From Subtercola sp. PAMC28395 (GTDB lineage: Bacteria; Actinomycetota; Actinomycetes; Actinomycetales; Microbacteriaceae): a DNA stretch of 64,000 nt. The position numbers and the translations under genes were made by a program. The stretch is taken from the NCBI RefSeq assembly GCF_018889995.1, contig NZ_CP076547.1:1426001-1490000 (forward strand), given 5' to 3'. This document shows positions 16,073 through 24,582 of the stretch, piece after piece. The notes under the pieces are model-generated. The model was not told where the DNA came from, searched no databases, and saw nothing but the letters and a program-made list of their open reading frames with translations. Position 1 is the first letter of the stretch, and every line of letters starts with the position of its first letter.

Positions 16073-18259
16073 GTGAATGGGGTACTGACTGTGCGGCCGC
16101 CAGTGAACCGTCGCGCACGAAATCTAGTTGCACGAGTGACAGCCGCGCTCGGTGCGGCGCTCCTGGCGACGACGATGCTCGTAGCCGTGGGCACCGTCGC
16201 GCCGCCAGCTGCCAATGCGCTCAGCGGGAGCTCGTTCAGCCCCGGCAACATCATCAGCGATTCGACCTTCTTCAACTCCGGATCGATGAACTCCGACGGG
16301 GTCCAGTCCTTCCTGAACGGCAAGGTCGCGAGCTGTGCGGCGTCCAACGGTCAACCGTGCCTGCGGAACTACTCGCAGTCCACGCCGACGCTGCCGGCAA
16401 ACTCCTATTGCCGGGCCTACTCCGGGTCGGCGAGTGAGTCGGCCGCCCAGTTGATCACCAAGGTGAGCCTGGCGTGCGGAATCAATCCCCAGGTGCTTCT
16501 CGTCATGCTCGAGAAGGAGCAGGGGCTCGTATCGAGTTCCTCGCCGACCGCCACGATGTACAACGCGGCCCTCGGCTTTCTCTGCACCGACAGCGCTCCC
16601 TGTGACCCCGCTTATGCGGGCTTCTTCAACCAGGTCTATTCGGCGGCACGCCAGTTCCAGAGTTACACCCAGAACAGCTCCTCGTGGGCCTACCAGCCGG
16701 GTCGCATCAACAACATCCTCTACAATCCGAACACCGCCTGCGGGTCCTCGCCCGTGTACATCCAGAACCAGGCCACCGCGAACCTCTACATCTATACGCC
16801 GTACCAGCCCAATGCGGCGGCACTGGCGAACCTCTACGGCACCGGCGACGGATGCTCGGCCTACGGCAACCGCAACTTCTGGGTGCTCTTCAGCAGCTGG
16901 TTCGGCGACCCGACCGGTGGCGGACTGCGGTCCCCCGGTTTCGAGGGGGGAACCTCCGACGGGTGGTTCTCGAGCAATGGTGACCTCAACCGGGCCGTCT
17001 ATCGCGACCCGGCCACAGCCCAGAGCGGCTCGTACTACATGGCCACGAATACCGCTGTTCCCGGTAGAGCGAACTCCCAGGATGTCGCACGCCAGGTTTC
17101 GGTGGGCGACCAGGTGACGGTCTCGGTCTGGCTCAGATCGGCCTTCAGCATGCCGTTCTCCGGGGCCGTGACGGTCTGGGGGCTGGGCGGCCAGACCGAG
17201 GCCGCCCAGACTCCCTTCACCGTCACCGACACGTGGCAACAGGTCACCGTGAAACTCCCGGTTCGGCAATCGGCTCATTCGACCATCCGGCTGGACATCT
17301 ACCTGTACTCCACAGCTGGAACCCTGGACATCGACTCGGCCTCCATGGCCTTCGGGCTGGCGCCGCCCGTGCAGAACCTGCTCTCATACCCGTCGTTCGA
17401 GGGCGGCCAATGGGGTCTCTGGCAGGCCGGGAACGGCTTTCTGAACCGGGCCTTCTACAAGGATTCCTCCGTCGCCGAGTCCGGTGACTACTACGCAGCG
17501 AGTAACACGGCGGTACCCGGGCGTTCGCTCGCCCAGCAGATAAACGTCTCGGTGGCCGTCGGCGAGCGGTACAGCTTCTCGATGTGGCTGAAGTCGAGCG
17601 ATCCCAACACTCCCATCAGCGGCAGCCTCGCACTCTGGGGCCTCGGCTCGCACTATTCGGCTGCCCAGACGCCCTACACCGTGGGGAGCTCGTGGCAGAA
17701 GGTGACCGTCAGCTACGACATCACCGATGCCAGCGTCACCCAGCTGAAACCCGAGATCTACCTCAGTACGACGAACACGACGCTCTATCTCGACAACGGC
17801 ATCCTCAGCAGGAACATCGCCCCCTCCGGCGGTTTCGAGAACAATTCAGCCTCGGGTTGGGGCCCCGGGAATGGCACGGTCAACTTCGTCGTCTACAACT
17901 CGGCGCAGACAGGCGTTGCGTCGAAGTTCGGCTCCTACTTCGCCGCGACCAACACCCAGGCACCCGGCAGTTCACTCGCGCTCACCGTTGCCCGGCAGAC
18001 CACCGTCGGCGACGACTTCACGGGCGAGGTGTGGTTGAGGTCGGCCGACCCCGCGAAGACCTTCAGCGGCACGCTGGCATTGTGGGGGCTCGGAGGTGCG
18101 ACGGAAGGCGCGTCGGTGCCGTTCACTGTGGGTGCCGACTGGACGTTGGTGCGGGTCGATCTGCCGATCGGCAAACCGGACCACACCGACCTCAAGCTCG
18201 AGATCTATGAGTCGTCGACGAACAACACGCTCTTCGTCGACGGCGCTCAGATCTACTAG
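16073..18259 (+). CDS. Secreted protein: hemagglutinin-like N-domain plus three tandem beta-sandwich modules
   Basis: A 728-residue exported protein. The signal peptide covers about residues 1-49 (basic start, hydrophobic ALGAALLATTMLVAVGTVA, then ANA). Residues 50-280 resemble the actinobacterial 'hemagglutinin' family, with FGD-SSWFGDPTGG at its end and a lysozyme-like CGINPQVLLVMLEKEQGLV segment near 140. Three related modules of about 145 residues follow (starting near 283, 437 and 582). Each has the order FEGG, W-x-x-GNG, R-x-FY-D, GSYYAA(T/S)NT..PG, VW-L-S, F-SG-L-LWGLG and a last L-I-Y..(T/S)..L.(I/V)D. These look like carbohydrate-binding modules. GTG 16073 is chosen because AGAGGG lies 8 nt upstream. 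It sits inside the glycan locus, so it may bind the glycan made there. Confidence 0.83.
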   Translation: MNGVLTVRPPVNRRARNLVARVTAALGAALLATTMLVAVGTVAPPAANALSGSSFSPGNIISDSTFFNSGSMNSDGVQSFLNGKVASCAASNGQPCLRNYSQSTPTLPANSYCRAYSGSASESAAQLITKVSLACGINPQVLLVMLEKEQGLVSSSSPTATMYNAALGFLCTDSAPCDPAYAGFFNQVYSAARQFQSYTQNSSSWAYQPGRINNILYNPNTACGSSPVYIQNQATANLYIYTPYQPNAAALANLYGTGDGCSAYGNRNFWVLFSSWFGDPTGGGLRSPGFEGGTSDGWFSSNGDLNRAVYRDPATAQSGSYYMATNTAVPGRANSQDVARQVSVGDQVTVSVWLRSAFSMPFSGAVTVWGLGGQTEAAQTPFTVTDTWQQVTVKLPVRQSAHSTIRLDIYLYSTAGTLDIDSASMAFGLAPPVQNLLSYPSFEGGQWGLWQAGNGFLNRAFYKDSSVAESGDYYAASNTAVPGRSLAQQINVSVAVGERYSFSMWLKSSDPNTPISGSLALWGLGSHYSAAQTPYTVGSSWQKVTVSYDITDASVTQLKPEIYLSTTNTTLYLDNGILSRNIAPSGGFENNSASGWGPGNGTVNFVVYNSAQTGVASKFGSYFAATNTQAPGSSLALTVARQTTVGDDFTGEVWLRSADPAKTFSGTLALWGLGGATEGASVPFTVGADWTLVRVDLPIGKPDHTDLKLEIYESSTNNTLFVDGAQIY

Positions 18260-18338
18260 CTGGCCAGCCAGCCACCCAGCCAGCACGGCTGCGCACGCGC
18301 CCGGCACAGCTCTGGCGAGCATAGCCCGGCCCGACGGA

Positions 18339-19880
18339 TCAGAACAGCGCCCAGGGGGTGTCGAAGACGTTGATGGGCTGCGCGAACGTGTACACGGCAT
18401 AGTCTGCAACCACCGTGCGTGTCGTTCCCGGCGCGGAGCCGAGCGGGCCTGCCTGCACCATCAGGTCGTTGGCCTCGCCCTTGAGGAAGATCACCACCAC
18501 CGGATCCTGGGCTCCGGCAGTCACTGCATACGGTGGGTACCGCAGAGGTCCGGAGAGCGTCGCGACCTGGCTGCGTTCCTCGGTCTCTGCGGTCACGGAG
18601 TACGAGATCCAATAGTCCCCGAAGGCGTGCGTGATCCTGTTCGCGATGAGATAGTCGCCCAGGGCCGGGATGTCACCGAGGATGTAGCTCTGGCGACCGG
18701 GGCTGAGGTGGTCCGAGAAGACCGCCCTCGTCTGGCCGACAGTGAGCAGCGCGGCCACCACCATGGCGACGATGCCGAGAAATCGCACCCTGGTGACAAT
18801 CCAGGCCGCGGCAATCGCGAGTGTGGGCATGACGAACACCGCATAGCGGCCATGTTGGTTCGTCAGCAGCGTGCCCGCGCCCACAGAGATGATGCAGATC
18901 ACGAGTACTGAGCCACCGACCAGGCTGGCGAGCCACACGTTTCGCTGCCGGATCGCGAGAACCGTGAGAAGCACGAACAAGCCGATCGAGATCGCCGCCA
19001 CCAGCAATCGGTCGGGTCGTTCGATCGCGCTCACCGTCACCGGGAGAAGCTCGGTGAAGAAAGTGCCAAGGCTGAGGATGCGCGGCTGGCCTTGAGGAGT
19101 GACGGCCTTGATGGCCGAGGTGTACTGAACCACCCACGGCAGAGCTCCGATGACCACCGCGGCTGCTCCGACGAGCAGGTGGCGCCAGGATCGCTGGCGG
19201 ATGATCAGCACCACGACGGCCGGAACGGCGAGCATCGCGCCCATGGGGGATTGCCAGAACGCCAGCCCTGCGAGCAGCCCGACGATCGCCCATTGCAGGT
19301 AGCTGCGGCGCACGTTCGTGCGCAGACCCACCGCCACCGCAGCAAGGCCGAGCACGAGGCTGGGCCCGTAGAAGCCCGGCTCGCTGATCGAGATCCGGAG
19401 GGTGTAGTAGCCGGAGAACCAGAAGAGGATTGCGGCGACGGTGCCGGTGATGCGGTCGAAGGCCTGGGTGCCGATGTGGCGGATCAGGAAGACGGCGATG
19501 ACGAAGATGAGGGTGCTGACGATGGAGAGCACTTGGATGTGTGCTCCGAAGACGAGCATTGCTGCTCCGGCGATGTAGTCGAGGAGGGTGCCGCCGTAGC
19601 TCTGGCCCCAGAAGAACCAGGTGAATTCGCCTTCGGAGATGTGCTTGGTCTGGAGGTAGACGACGGCGTTGTCGGAGTCGACGATGAAGGCGGGGGTGTA
19701 GAAGAGGTAGATGCGGAAGGCGAGGCCGGCGGCGAGCAGCACGTAGAAGGCGATCGTGGTGAGCCGGGCATCCAGCCGGTACAGCCTGCTGTGTGGCAGA
19801 GGTTCAGCACTGGCGGGTCGGGTGCGCCCGGCGGGAGTTCGCTCGACGGCGCCTGTGTCGTCATGCAGGAGGTTGGTCAT
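18339..19880 (-). CDS. GT-C (GT39/ArnT-like) membrane glycosyltransferase, copy 1
   Basis: A 513-residue membrane protein with about 11 helices. The first periplasmic loop has an FIVDSDNAVVYLQTKHISEGE segment near residue 64, the acidic DxD-type motif used by GT-C enzymes with polyprenyl-phosphate sugars. The WGQSYGGTLLDYIAG segment near 92 and the late SYSVTAETEERSQVAT soluble part are shared with the gene immediately upstream on the strand (19932-21476). The two genes are tandem duplicates, 51 bp apart. The segment coding for about residues 30-161 is nearly identical in DNA to the other copy, the rest is not. It ends 79 bp before the convergent secreted protein. Acceptor and sugar unknown. 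Confidence 0.86.
   Translation of the reverse strand: MTNLLHDDTGAVERTPAGRTRPASAEPLPHSRLYRLDARLTTIAFYVLLAAGLAFRIYLFYTPAFIVDSDNAVVYLQTKHISEGEFTWFFWGQSYGGTLLDYIAGAAMLVFGAHIQVLSIVSTLIFVIAVFLIRHIGTQAFDRITGTVAAILFWFSGYYTLRISISEPGFYGPSLVLGLAAVAVGLRTNVRRSYLQWAIVGLLAGLAFWQSPMGAMLAVPAVVVLIIRQRSWRHLLVGAAAVVIGALPWVVQYTSAIKAVTPQGQPRILSLGTFFTELLPVTVSAIERPDRLLVAAISIGLFVLLTVLAIRQRNVWLASLVGGSVLVICIISVGAGTLLTNQHGRYAVFVMPTLAIAAAWIVTRVRFLGIVAMVVAALLTVGQTRAVFSDHLSPGRQSYILGDIPALGDYLIANRITHAFGDYWISYSVTAETEERSQVATLSGPLRYPPYAVTAGAQDPVVVIFLKGEANDLMVQAGPLGSAPGTTRTVVADYAVYTFAQPINVFDTPWALF
19398..19793. repeat. Near-identical 396-bp block, copy 1
   Basis: This block inside the GT-C gene matches 20991-21386 (offset 1593 bp) with no gaps and two mismatches that I can count by eye (C/G in the GCTCC/GCTGC stretch, C/T in the GTGCTT/GTGTTT stretch). 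On both sides the two genes diverge at once. The block also has its own codon style, with almost all codons ending in C on the coding strand. Confidence 0.9.
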
Positions 19881-19931
19881 GGTCTCTCACAGTAGCGGGC
19901 AGGGGGTTGGAGCGAGGGTAGGCGCGTCACC

Positions 19932-21476
19932 TCAGAACAGCGCCCAGGTGAAGTCGAAGACATCGATGGGCTGGGTGAAGCGGTAGACCGCATACCCAGC
20001 GACTTCGGTTCGCGTGGTGCCGGGTGCCGTGGCGATCGGCTTGGACTGCAGCATCGTGTCGTTGTCGTTGCCCTTCAGGACGATCACGACGACCGGATCC
20101 TGGGCGGCCGCTGCGACGGCATAGGGGGCATAGCGGAGTTCGCCGGAGAGAGAGGCGACCTGGGCCCGTTCGTTCGTCTCGGCCGAAACCGCGTAGGAGA
20201 CCCAGTAGTCGCCGAAGGCATGCGTGATGTTCTGCTGCTCGAGGTAGTCGCCTAGGCCACGGATGTCGCCGACGATGTACTGCGAGCCCGCCGTCGTGCT
20301 CAGGTCGCCGAAGAGCTGTTTCACCTGCCCGAAAGTGAGCAGTGCCGCAACGATCATCGCGGCAATGCCGAGAAAGCGCACCCGGGTGATGATCCAGGCC
20401 GCAGCGATCGCCAGTGCAGGCATGACGAAGATCGCGTACCGCACATCGACGGTCGAGAGAACGACCCCCGCCCCGACGGTGACGACACAGACGACCAGCA
20501 ACGCGCCAGCAACGAGGCAGAACAGCCACGCGTTCCGGCGCCGCACGGCGAGAACAGCCAGCAAGGCCAGCAGCCCGATGCAGATGGCGGCGACCGTCAG
20601 TTTGGCGAATACCCCGTCGGCGCTGACGATGGTTGGCATGAGTTCGGTGAAGAAGGTGACGAGGCTGCGAGGGCTTGGGCGCCCCTTGGGCTTCACCGCT
20701 GACAGGCTGGTGGCGAACTGGATGATCCACGGCAGTGCCCCGATGACCACCGCAACGGCACCGACGAGCAGGTGGCGCCAGGATCGCTGGCGGATGATCA
20801 GGATGACCAGCGCCGGGGCGGCGAGCATCGCGCCCATCGGGGACTGCCAGAAGGCGAGGCCCGCGAGCAGCCCGACGATCGCCCACTGCAGGTATGGGCG
20901 GCGTACGCCGGTTCGCAGCGCGACGGCGATCGTCGCAAGGCCGAGCACGAGGCTCGGCCCGTAGAAGCCGGATTCGCTGATGGAGATCTTGAGGGTGTAG
21001 TAGCCGGAGAACCAGAAGAGGATTGCGGCGACGGTGCCGGTGATGCGGTCGAAGGCCTGGGTGCCGATGTGGCGGATCAGGAAGACGGCGATGACGAAGA
21101 TGAGGGTGCTGACGATGGAGAGCACTTGGATGTGTGCTCCGAAGACGAGCATTGCTGCTGCGGCGATGTAGTCGAGGAGGGTGCCGCCGTAGCTCTGGCC
21201 CCAGAAGAACCAGGTGAATTCGCCTTCGGAGATGTGTTTGGTCTGGAGGTAGACGACGGCGTTGTCGGAGTCGACGATGAAGGCGGGGGTGTAGAAGAGG
21301 TAGATGCGGAAGGCGAGGCCGGCGGCGAGCAGCACGTAGAAGGCGATCGTGGTGAGCCGGGCATCCAGCCGGTACAGCCTGCTGTGCTGGGCGGTCACGG
21401 GCTGCACACCACCAGGAGTGGCGTCACCTGCCGTTCGGTCGACAGGTTCTGCTTCGCGGGGTACCGACTCAGCCAT
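19932..21476 (-). CDS. GT-C (GT39/ArnT-like) membrane glycosyltransferase, copy 2
   Basis: A 514-residue paralogue of the preceding gene, with the same number of helices and the FIVDSDNAVVYLQTKHISEGE loop motif near residue 60. After residue about 166 the two proteins differ in many positions but stay alignable, including WIITRVRFLGIAAMIVAALLT near 320 and the last YRFTQPIDVFDFTWALF against YTFAQPINVFDTPWALF. The ATG at 21476 overlaps the end of the WbbL-like gene by 8 bp. Both copies would take sugars from a lipid phosphate and add them to a glycan or protein outside the membrane; the two may differ in acceptor. Confidence 0.86.
   Translation of the reverse strand: MAESVPREAEPVDRTAGDATPGGVQPVTAQHSRLYRLDARLTTIAFYVLLAAGLAFRIYLFYTPAFIVDSDNAVVYLQTKHISEGEFTWFFWGQSYGGTLLDYIAAAAMLVFGAHIQVLSIVSTLIFVIAVFLIRHIGTQAFDRITGTVAAILFWFSGYYTLKISISESGFYGPSLVLGLATIAVALRTGVRRPYLQWAIVGLLAGLAFWQSPMGAMLAAPALVILIIRQRSWRHLLVGAVAVVIGALPWIIQFATSLSAVKPKGRPSPRSLVTFFTELMPTIVSADGVFAKLTVAAICIGLLALLAVLAVRRRNAWLFCLVAGALLVVCVVTVGAGVVLSTVDVRYAIFVMPALAIAAAWIITRVRFLGIAAMIVAALLTFGQVKQLFGDLSTTAGSQYIVGDIRGLGDYLEQQNITHAFGDYWVSYAVSAETNERAQVASLSGELRYAPYAVAAAAQDPVVVIVLKGNDNDTMLQSKPIATAPGTTRTEVAGYAVYRFTQPIDVFDFTWALF
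20991..21386. repeat. Near-identical 396-bp block, copy 2
   Basis: Partner of 19398-19793; see that entry. Two mismatches, no gaps. The block ends abruptly at the GCTGTG before the start-proximal region of each gene. Confidence 0.9.
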
Positions 21477-22353
21477 GATTTCTCACGGTACCCACGAGGG
21501 CCCTGAGAGTCAGCCCCAGGCGCAACGCCAGGCGAACCGGCAGCAGGTACCACTGGTGGTAGCGCTTTGCGAGGTACCGGTAGGCGCTCCGGTGGTGTGC
21601 CTTGGTCATCGCGGCCGAGTGGGCTGCGGTGGAGGTGCCACCGGCGTGACCGACTGTGGCGGTGGGCACGTAGAGTACCTTCCAGCCGGCGTTGCCGATG
21701 CGCTCGCCGAGGTCGACGTCTTCGAAGTACATGAAGAAGCGGTCGTCGAACCCGCCCACCTGCTCGAAGGCGGCCCGGCGCACGAGCATGCAGGCGCCAG
21801 AGAGCCAACCAGACTGAACCGGCTCGGTCTGTGCCGAGTGCGACTTGTCTGCCCGGAGGTACCTCTTCGACCAGGGGTTGCCGGGCCAGATGCGATGCAG
21901 CACAGCGTGCCCCGCGCCGACGGTGAGTGAGGGCAGGTCGCGGGCGGAGGGGTAGATGGTTCCGTCGTCGTTGGTGATGCGGGGCCCGACCATGCCGATG
22001 CGGTCGTCGGCTTCGGCAACCGCGAGCAGCGCGTCGATGCTGCCGGGAGTGAACGTGACGTCGGGGTTGGTGATGAGGATCCACAGGGCCTCAGGGGCCA
22101 GGCGTGCCGCAGCGAAGTTGACTGCGCCGCCGTAGCCGAGGTTGGCCTTCGGTTCGAGCAGTGTCAGCCCGCCGGGGTGGGTGGCAGAGCCGTCGAACTG
22201 TTCGAGAAGGGGCCGCAGGTCATCCGCCCCGGCATTGTTCACGACAATGATTTCAGGGCTGCGGATGCTGGCCTCCGGCACCGACTCCAGGCAGGTGACG
22301 ACGTCGTCTCCAGAGAAGTAGCTGACGGTCACGAGGGCGAGGGCGCTGCTCAT
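21469..22353 (-). CDS. GT2-family glycosyltransferase, WbbL/rhamnosyltransferase-like
   Basis: A 294-residue GT-A enzyme of the type that adds rhamnose or a related sugar to a lipid-linked glycan (WbbL family, by resemblance). The core includes ALVTVSYFSGDDVVTCLESV at the start, VVNNAGADD near 37, KANLGYGGAVNFAA near 68 and TNPDVTFTPG near 94 as the metal-binding site. SGWLSGACMLVRRAAFEQVGGFDDRFFMYFEDVDL near 182 is the strongest signature, found in WbbL and related transferases. Its start overlaps the GT4 gene upstream by 4 bp and its end overlaps the GT-C gene downstream by 8 bp, so it is in the same operon. Confidence 0.9.
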   Translation of the reverse strand: MSSALALVTVSYFSGDDVVTCLESVPEASIRSPEIIVVNNAGADDLRPLLEQFDGSATHPGGLTLLEPKANLGYGGAVNFAAARLAPEALWILITNPDVTFTPGSIDALLAVAEADDRIGMVGPRITNDDGTIYPSARDLPSLTVGAGHAVLHRIWPGNPWSKRYLRADKSHSAQTEPVQSGWLSGACMLVRRAAFEQVGGFDDRFFMYFEDVDLGERIGNAGWKVLYVPTATVGHAGGTSTAAHSAAMTKAHHRSAYRYLAKRYHQWYLLPVRLALRLGLTLRALVGTVRNHG

Positions 22354-23567
22354 TCTGCCTCTGCTCCTGTCGATGGATTTCGCGTAACCCCGTTACCGAG
22401 GGCGGCTGAATACGCGCGAAGGTGCGCTGTGGCGCAGGCGTGCCACGAGAACCGGGTGGCTCGCGCAAGGCCCGCCTCTGCCAGGCGATGGCGTTCAGTC
22501 GGGTTCGACAGCAGCGCGGTGAGAGAACCGGCGATGCTGGCCTCGTCGACGTCGCAGTATGCCACGGCGTCGCCGCCCACTTCGGGCAGCGAGAGTCGAC
22601 GTGTTGTGAGCACGGCTGCTCCGCTGGCCATGGCTTCGAGCACGGGGAGCCCGAAGCCCTCGCCGAGGCTCGGGTAGGCAGTGACGACCGAGCCGCCGAG
22701 CAGGGAACGCAGGTGGTCGATCGGCAGGTAGCCGAGGGTGCGCACGTCGCAGCCGGCGGCCTGCGCCTGCGCGATCGCGTCAGCGACCGAGGTGTCCCAG
22801 CCGGCGCCACCGGCGAGCAACAGTGCCGGGCGATCATCTGTCATGGTTGCCGTTGTCGAGACGAATGCCCGAACGAGTGCCGGCACATTCTTGCGGGGCT
22901 CAAGGGTGCCGAGGAACGCGACCCACTCACCCGGAGCCGGGTGAAGTGACGCACGGAACTCGGCAAGCTCGTCATCACTCGGCTGATGGAAGACCGCCGT
23001 GTCGTAGCCCAGTTGCGCAGCGACGACGAGCGACTGCTTGGCTCCCGTGACGCGACGGAACTCGTCGGCCGTCGCGATACTCGGGGTGACGACTGTCAGA
23101 CGCAGGGCGTGTGCGAGCCGGATCCAGGTGCGGAAGAACACGCCCTTGAGTCTCGAGTGCAGCTCGGGGTCGCTGAAGAAGGTCAGGTCGTGGATGGTCA
23201 CGACGCGTGCCCGGCGCGTGAAGAGCGGGAAGGTGTAGTGCGGGGAGTGGATGACCGTGGCCCCGACCGCACGGGCAAGCGCGGGAAGTCTCAGCTGTTC
23301 CCAGACGAACCGGCCCCTGGCCCTGGAACCCCACGGCGGCATGGTGACAACCTGTTGCACGCCCGCCGATTCGAAGGCGTCGCGGTCTCGAAGCTGGCAG
23401 ACGACGACGAGTGCCGTGCCGAGCTTCACCAACTCAGGAACCAGATTCTCGACATAGCGGCCGACGCCGCCCCGGTTCGCGGGGATCGCCGTGGCATCGA
23501 GCAACACGGTCAGCGGTCGGCTGAAGCCTTTCAGGCTGCGGGTGTCACGCAAGGAGTTCGAGGTCAT
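22350..23567 (-). CDS. GT4-family glycosyltransferase
   Basis: A 405-residue GT-B enzyme. It begins MTSNSLRDTRSLKGFSRPLTVLLDATAIPANRGGVGRYVEN, where GGVGRY is the GT4 N-domain loop. The C-domain shows FLGTLEPRKNVPALV near 220 and the EX7E pair in EGFGLPVLEAMASG near 305, with SLPEVGGDAVAY near 330. It is a standard-length GT4 of the kind used for mannosyl or rhamnosyl transfer, not one of the extended paralogues. ATG 23567 overlaps the upstream SDR gene by 23 bp; the open frame runs back to 23702 but those residues are low-complexity and antisense-like. It is the middle gene of a six-gene operon. Confidence 0.88.
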   Translation of the reverse strand: MTSNSLRDTRSLKGFSRPLTVLLDATAIPANRGGVGRYVENLVPELVKLGTALVVVCQLRDRDAFESAGVQQVVTMPPWGSRARGRFVWEQLRLPALARAVGATVIHSPHYTFPLFTRRARVVTIHDLTFFSDPELHSRLKGVFFRTWIRLAHALRLTVVTPSIATADEFRRVTGAKQSLVVAAQLGYDTAVFHQPSDDELAEFRASLHPAPGEWVAFLGTLEPRKNVPALVRAFVSTTATMTDDRPALLLAGGAGWDTSVADAIAQAQAAGCDVRTLGYLPIDHLRSLLGGSVVTAYPSLGEGFGLPVLEAMASGAAVLTTRRLSLPEVGGDAVAYCDVDEASIAGSLTALLSNPTERHRLAEAGLARATRFSWHACATAHLRAYSAALGNGVTRNPSTGAEAE

Positions 23568-24507
23568 TGTCGACCATGCGTTCGACGATGGTGGTGAAGT
23601 CGGTGGTGGGAGTCCAGCCGAGTTCTTCGCGGGCCCTGGTGGCGTCGCCGCGCTGCTCGGCGGGGTCGACGGGTCGCACGAACTCGGGGTTCTGAGTGAC
23701 AAGGCCCGACCAGTCGGTTATGCCGACGCGCGCGAAGGCGGCGTCGAGGAAGTCGTGGATGGTGTGGGAGACACCGGTCGCGACGATGTAGTCGCCGCCC
23801 CGGGGCGCTGTGACGGCTCGGCGCATTGCGTCGACGTAGTCGGGCGCCCAGCCCCAGTCGCGGCGGGCATCGAGGTTGCCGAGTTCGATGCCGTCCTGCA
23901 GGCCCCTGCTGATGCGGGCGACGCTCGCGGTGATCTTGCGGGTGACGAAGTTCTCTGGCCGGCGAGGTGATTCGTGGTTGTAGAGAATGCAGTTCGAGGC
24001 GTGCACACCGCGCCCGCGGAACACCCCGACAGAGAGGTGAGCGTAGGCCTTCGACGCGCCGTAGGGCGAAGACGGCCTGATCGGGGTGCTCTCGGTCTGC
24101 GGTGACACCTCGGTCTGGCCGAAGATCTCGGCACTCGACGCGTGCAGCACCCGCACATCGTGCCCCGTCTCGTGCAGGCGGAATGCGCTGTCGAGAAGGC
24201 GCACGACGACCTGACCGTTGATCTCGCCGGTCTGCACCGGGCTCCGCCACGATTCGAACACGCTGCTCACTGCGGCGAGGCTGTAGAGCTCATTCGGCTT
24301 CACCTCGGCGACAAGGTCTTCCAGCGCACCCACGGCCAGCAGATCCGTGCTGTGCAGGGTAAGCCGGGCGTGCTCACCGATCGCGGCGAGGTTCTCCTCG
24401 GCAGGGTTGCGGACGATTCCGTGCACGTCGTACCCGTCCGCGAGCAGGGACTGGGCGAGGTACGAGCCGTCCTGGCCCGAGATTCCGGTGATCAGGGCGA
24501 CTGGCAC
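23545..24507 (-). CDS. Gmd-like SDR (GDP-mannose 4,6-dehydratase family), second copy
   Basis: A 320-residue SDR of the GDP-mannose 4,6-dehydratase family. The Rossmann loop is TGISGQDGSYLAQ at residues 7-19. HASSAEIFGQTEVSPQTEST near 123 and PYGASKAYAH near 148 give the YxxxK pair. YNHESPRRPENFVTRKI near 178 and LGNLDARRDWGWAPDYVDAM near 209 are Gmd signatures. It is about half identical to the adjacent gene at 24583-25569. It is shorter than typical Gmd enzymes, and I could not tell whether it is a dehydratase or has drifted to a reductase or epimerase role. Between the two genes lie 75 bp with no ORF. Confidence 0.87.
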   Translation of the reverse strand: MPVALITGISGQDGSYLAQSLLADGYDVHGIVRNPAEENLAAIGEHARLTLHSTDLLAVGALEDLVAEVKPNELYSLAAVSSVFESWRSPVQTGEINGQVVVRLLDSAFRLHETGHDVRVLHASSAEIFGQTEVSPQTESTPIRPSSPYGASKAYAHLSVGVFRGRGVHASNCILYNHESPRRPENFVTRKITASVARISRGLQDGIELGNLDARRDWGWAPDYVDAMRRAVTAPRGGDYIVATGVSHTIHDFLDAAFARVGITDWSGLVTQNPEFVRPVDPAEQRGDATRAREELGWTPTTDFTTIVERMVDNDLELLA

Positions 24508-24582
24508 GGGTTGTCGATCATCCTTCGTTGTCGGTGGTTCAGAACCGGAGGGAGCCTGTCTGGCGCGCTCCCTGAAATCTGT

